A DNA stretch of 45,515 nucleotides. It comes from an uncultured Opitutia bacterium. GTDB taxonomy: Bacteria > Verrucomicrobiota > Verrucomicrobiia > Opitutales > Opitutaceae. Positions 43,044-45,515 of this stretch are shown here, in pieces; position 1 is the first letter of the stretch, and the number at the start of each line of letters is the position of its first letter. The translations under genes and the position numbers were made by a program. Under the pieces are notes generated by a model that was not told the origin of the DNA, did no database searches, and saw only the letters and a program-made list of their open reading frames with translations. The stretch is taken from positions 1 to 45,515 of the forward strand of contig CAIQKV010000037.1 in the NCBI GenBank assembly GCA_903872505.1, given 5' to 3'.

Positions 43044-43844
43044 CTACGGCGCGGGTTTTTCCATCTCGGCCAGGCGCTCCCGGACGATGTAGTGGCGCAG
43101 GTCGCGCGGATTCTCCGCGAGAAAAGTCCGGTAATACTTCGCCGCTTGCGGCCGGTTGCCCGTCAGCCGCGAGAGTTCGGCGATCTGCACCAGGGTCTCG
43201 GTGCGCGCCGTCCAGTCGAGCCGGCCGAGCCGCTCGGCCGCGAGCAGGTGCGGCAGCGCGCCCGCGGCCGGGAGCCGGTGGAAGAACACCGCCTCCGCGA
43301 TCGCGAGGTGCAGTTCGCTTTCCGCTACCGGTGTGTGGGTGTGGGCCAGCAGTTTCTCCGCCGCGGCGACGCGGGTCGCCGGCGGGACGGACGGATCGGG
43401 CCCGTAGAGCTCGAGGAGCGCCAGCCGGCCCAAAGCCGACTGGGCCCAGACCGAGTTTTCGTGCTCGGCGATCAGCCGGCGGAACTGGCGCGCCGCCTCG
43501 GCGGGATCAGGCTGCGGCTGGTGATGCTGCGCGATGCGCCCGAGGAAAAACCGCGCGCCCTGCGCGGGATCGTCCCCGCCGCTGTCGGCCAGCGCGGTGA
43601 AGAGCGCGCGGGCCTCGGCGATCTGGGCGAAGGTGACCGGCTGCTTGTCCAGCAGCGCCACGCCGCGGCCGAACCGCGCCTCGCGTGCCACCGCGGGATC
43701 AGCCGCGGCCAGGTACCGGTCGAAAACCTGCAGCGCCGGTGCGGCCCGGTAGCCGGCCAGCGCCTGCCAGCCGGCCGCGAGCTCGGAGCCGGCGGCGGTC
43801 ACCGCGGCGAGGACCAATCCGGTGAGGAGGAGCGCGCGTTTCAT
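43044..43844 (-). CDS. Secreted TPR-like helical repeat protein
   Basis: This 266-residue protein has a signal peptide (MKRALLLTGLVLAAVTAAGS) and tandem helical pairs resembling tetratricopeptide repeats. Examples are QVFDRYLAAADPAVAREARF, EAARQFRRLIAEHENSVWAQ and QAAKYYRTFLAENPRDLRHY. Such solenoids mediate protein interactions, probably in the periplasm. The ATG at 43844 overlaps the stop of the solute-binding protein gene in ATGA, so the two proteins are made together, and physical interaction is plausible. The gene is convergent with the GH106-like gene, with 16 bases between them. Confidence 0.82.
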   Translation of the reverse strand: MKRALLLTGLVLAAVTAAGSELAAGWQALAGYRAAPALQVFDRYLAAADPAVAREARFGRGVALLDKQPVTFAQIAEARALFTALADSGGDDPAQGARFFLGRIAQHHQPQPDPAEAARQFRRLIAEHENSVWAQSALGRLALLELYGPDPSVPPATRVAAAEKLLAHTHTPVAESELHLAIAEAVFFHRLPAAGALPHLLAAERLGRLDWTARTETLVQIAELSRLTGNRPQAAKYYRTFLAENPRDLRHYIVRERLAEMEKPAP

Positions 43845-45418
43845 GGGCGGGCGCCCGCGGGCGCGGGGAGCGTGGCGCGGATTTGGTAGAGGTTGATCTC
43901 GTTGGACAGCGTCACCAGCCGGAGCGTTTCCGGCCGCCGGTCCGGCGGGGCCAGCTCGAGCAGCGCGGCGCCCGCGCTGTCCTCCCGGCGGATGTTGCCC
44001 AGCCCGGCGATCAGGTCGCGCCGCAGGCCGTCGCGCACCCGGCCCCCCATGCCGCGGTTCATGGCCGAGCGGAAGGCGTCCACGCTGCCGTCCGGGCTCC
44101 ACAGGGTGTAGAGGATGCTCAGGACCAGGTCCTGGGAATCGCCGTGGTTGTTCGGCCCGAGGAAGCCCCCGTACCAGTTGTAACCCTCGGACTGGAGCTG
44201 GAACTGGGCGGCAAAATCGGACGGCTTCACCCCGGCGACGATGGGGAGCCAGTTGCTCACCGTGGTGAAGATCGTGCTGCCTTCCTGGCTGCTCATGAAC
44301 CGGAGGAAATCCAGCGCCTCCGCGCGGTGCGGCGTCCAGCGGTTGAGATAGAACGGCATGCCGGTGATGACCTGCCCCTCGCTGAAGGGGCCGCGGGCGT
44401 AGCGGCCGTAAACCGGGTCGTCCTCACGCGGCGAGGGATACCGGAAGGCGCCAAGCGCAAACGGGCAGAGCTGCTGCAGGCTCGTCGCCTCCCAGCTCGG
44501 CGCGACCACCATCACCGCGCGGCCGCTGACGAAGTCCGTCAGCGCGGTGTCGCGCTCGCGCTGCAGGAAGGCGGGCGTGCACTGCGCGCCGAATTCCCGC
44601 AGCTCCGCAAAGCCGGCGACCAGCTCGGGCGAGTCATAGCTCCACTCCCCCCGCAGGTAGGAGACGGCCAGCGGGTGGGGCTCGAGTTTCAGGCGGTGCT
44701 GGAAGTCGATGCGCTCCGCCAGGCCGGTGCTCAGGTTGCTGACGATCTCGTTGGTGAGGTTGATGTGGGTCGTGCGCGAGTTGGCCAGCGGGGCCAGGTT
44801 CAGCCCGTGCGCCGCCGAGTAGGCGCGCACCTCGGCGCAGATGGCCAGAAACTCCCGGTAGGTCCGCGGCGGCGTGTCGCGGCCGGTGATGGTGCGCAGC
44901 AGGGCCCGGTTGTACACGATCCGGCTCATGCCCGTGGTCATCGAGACGCCGTAATACTGGCTGAGGCTCTGCACGTAGTTGTCCGGGCTCGTCATCCCGT
45001 CGATGAAGGTGTCGCGCCACGGCACGCCCTCGAGCGGCGTGCCGCGGTTGTACGGGTTGGGCTGCATCACCTCCGCGGTGAGCGGCGAGAAATTCCGCAC
45101 CGTGTCCGGCCAGGGCCAGGAATACTCCGCGATGTCCGGCCCGGTGCCGCCGACCATCTGGGTCTGGATCCACGGCAGGTACACCCGGTCGGGCGCGGCG
45201 ATCTGGATGACGTGCACGCGCGGGTTCAGCTGCTCGTAGCGGCGGATGATGGCGTCGATCGCGTCGCGCACCCCGCCCTCCAGCTGCCACTGCGAGATCC
45301 GGATCGTCACGCGGTCCGCGCGGACCTCCTCCACGTGCCGCCGAAACACGAGGAACGCCGAGGCGGCGTACGCGGTGCCGAGCAGCAGCAGGGCGACGGT
45401 TTTTCCGGAAAACTTCAT
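43841..45418 (-). CDS. Membrane-anchored extracellular solute-binding protein
   Basis: This 525-residue family-1-type solute-binding protein is related to sugar ABC binding proteins. The ligand domains start ITISQWQLEGG-like (VTIRISQWQLEGGVRDAID), with VVGGTGPDIAEYSW-like and FMSSQEGSTIFTTVSNW segments. Instead of a lipobox it has one hydrophobic helix (KTVALLLLGTAYAASAFLVF, residues 6-25) followed by RRHVEEVRADR, so it is probably tethered by an uncleaved signal anchor. It is longer than most such proteins. No permease gene is seen here; permeases may lie right of the window. The start is ATG at 45418; the region 45419-45515 upstream holds no gene I can support. Confidence 0.85.
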   Translation of the reverse strand: MKFSGKTVALLLLGTAYAASAFLVFRRHVEEVRADRVTIRISQWQLEGGVRDAIDAIIRRYEQLNPRVHVIQIAAPDRVYLPWIQTQMVGGTGPDIAEYSWPWPDTVRNFSPLTAEVMQPNPYNRGTPLEGVPWRDTFIDGMTSPDNYVQSLSQYYGVSMTTGMSRIVYNRALLRTITGRDTPPRTYREFLAICAEVRAYSAAHGLNLAPLANSRTTHINLTNEIVSNLSTGLAERIDFQHRLKLEPHPLAVSYLRGEWSYDSPELVAGFAELREFGAQCTPAFLQRERDTALTDFVSGRAVMVVAPSWEATSLQQLCPFALGAFRYPSPREDDPVYGRYARGPFSEGQVITGMPFYLNRWTPHRAEALDFLRFMSSQEGSTIFTTVSNWLPIVAGVKPSDFAAQFQLQSEGYNWYGGFLGPNNHGDSQDLVLSILYTLWSPDGSVDAFRSAMNRGMGGRVRDGLRRDLIAGLGNIRREDSAGAALLELAPPDRRPETLRLVTLSNEINLYQIRATLPAPAGARP

Positions 45419-45515
45419 GGGTGCGCGCGCGGTGTAGACCAAACCGGCGCGTTCGCCAAGCGGTCGCTGCACGATTCTTCCGCCGGCCGGGATCGCTGCG
45501 CAGCCTGGTGTGGCA

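Noticed and set aside
1-45515. CRISPR array, rRNA or tRNA genes, and transposase genes
   Set aside because: No regularly spaced direct repeats, no rRNA or tRNA signature other than the tmRNA, and no transposase or integrase motif was seen.

Overview
The window looks like a chromosomal segment of a GC-rich, carbohydrate-degrading member of the Verrucomicrobiota, most likely the Opitutaceae. The grounds are indirect: very high GC, many glycoside hydrolase, polysaccharide lyase and Gfo/Idh/MocA genes, DUF4091 and PhyH families, sugar ABC importers with no SusC/SusD pair, and a tmRNA of standard one-piece form. No 16S or other marker gene is present, so the taxonomy is inference. Almost every base lies in or next to a gene, and no gene-free stretch exceeds about 300 bases.

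Layout, left to right. (1) 1-221 is a patchwork of short dispersed repeats, followed by a two-gene minus-strand unit with a secreted DUF4091 protein and a Gfo/Idh/MocA protein (3570 to 218). (2) A plus-strand pair encodes class II fructose-1,6-bisphosphatase and a PhyH dioxygenase (3723-5681), facing a universal stress protein gene. (3) The tmRNA gene ssrA lies at 6457-6815 with two strong hairpins behind it, followed by a predicted six-hairpin glycosidase (7086-8252). (4) A minus-strand sugar-acid operon runs from 13296 to 8289: FAH-family hydrolase/dehydratase, YjhG/YagF-type sugar-acid dehydratase, UxuA-like mannonate dehydratase, and a UroD-fold protein of unknown role. (5) 13505-17286 holds plus-strand genes for a second PhyH dioxygenase, a Sel1-repeat protein and a Tat-exported predicted alpha/alpha-toroid protein. 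(6) A minus-strand amino-sugar operon runs from 26161 to 17356: heparinase II/III-like protein, BNR sialidase-like protein, NagB, NagA, an alpha/beta hydrolase and an unknown secreted protein. (7) 26381-30587 is a plus-strand group of amidohydrolase, DUF1330 protein, GH38 alpha-mannosidase and SRPBCC protein. (8) A seven-gene minus-strand unit (40417 to 30612) encodes a Gfo/Idh/MocA protein, an unknown toroid-like protein, two ABC permeases, a lipoprotein solute-binding protein, an unknown beta-rich protein and a DUF4962/heparinase-like lyase. It is divergent from a GH106-like glycosidase gene (40523-43027). (9) A second solute-binding protein, with a membrane anchor, is paired with a TPR-like protein (45418 to 43044).

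Taken together, this is a region for scavenging complex glycans, including uronic-acid and amino-sugar polymers. In blocks 6 and 8 most of the lyases and hydrolases have no visible signal peptide, while the solute-binding protein and permeases of block 8 would bring oligosaccharides in. This suggests import first and degradation in the cytoplasm. Block 4 would convert uronates or pentonates to 2-keto-3-deoxy acids and onward, and NagA/NagB would feed amino sugars to glycolysis. No transcription regulator and no ABC ATPase is encoded in the window.

The most unusual features are repeat-related. A 77-base palindromic element sits in frame inside the GH106-like gene, and a related four-hairpin element lies inside the ABC operon. 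A 127-base copy of the nagB start region stands directly upstream of the heparinase-like gene, where it forms a short leader ORF that overlaps that gene's start.
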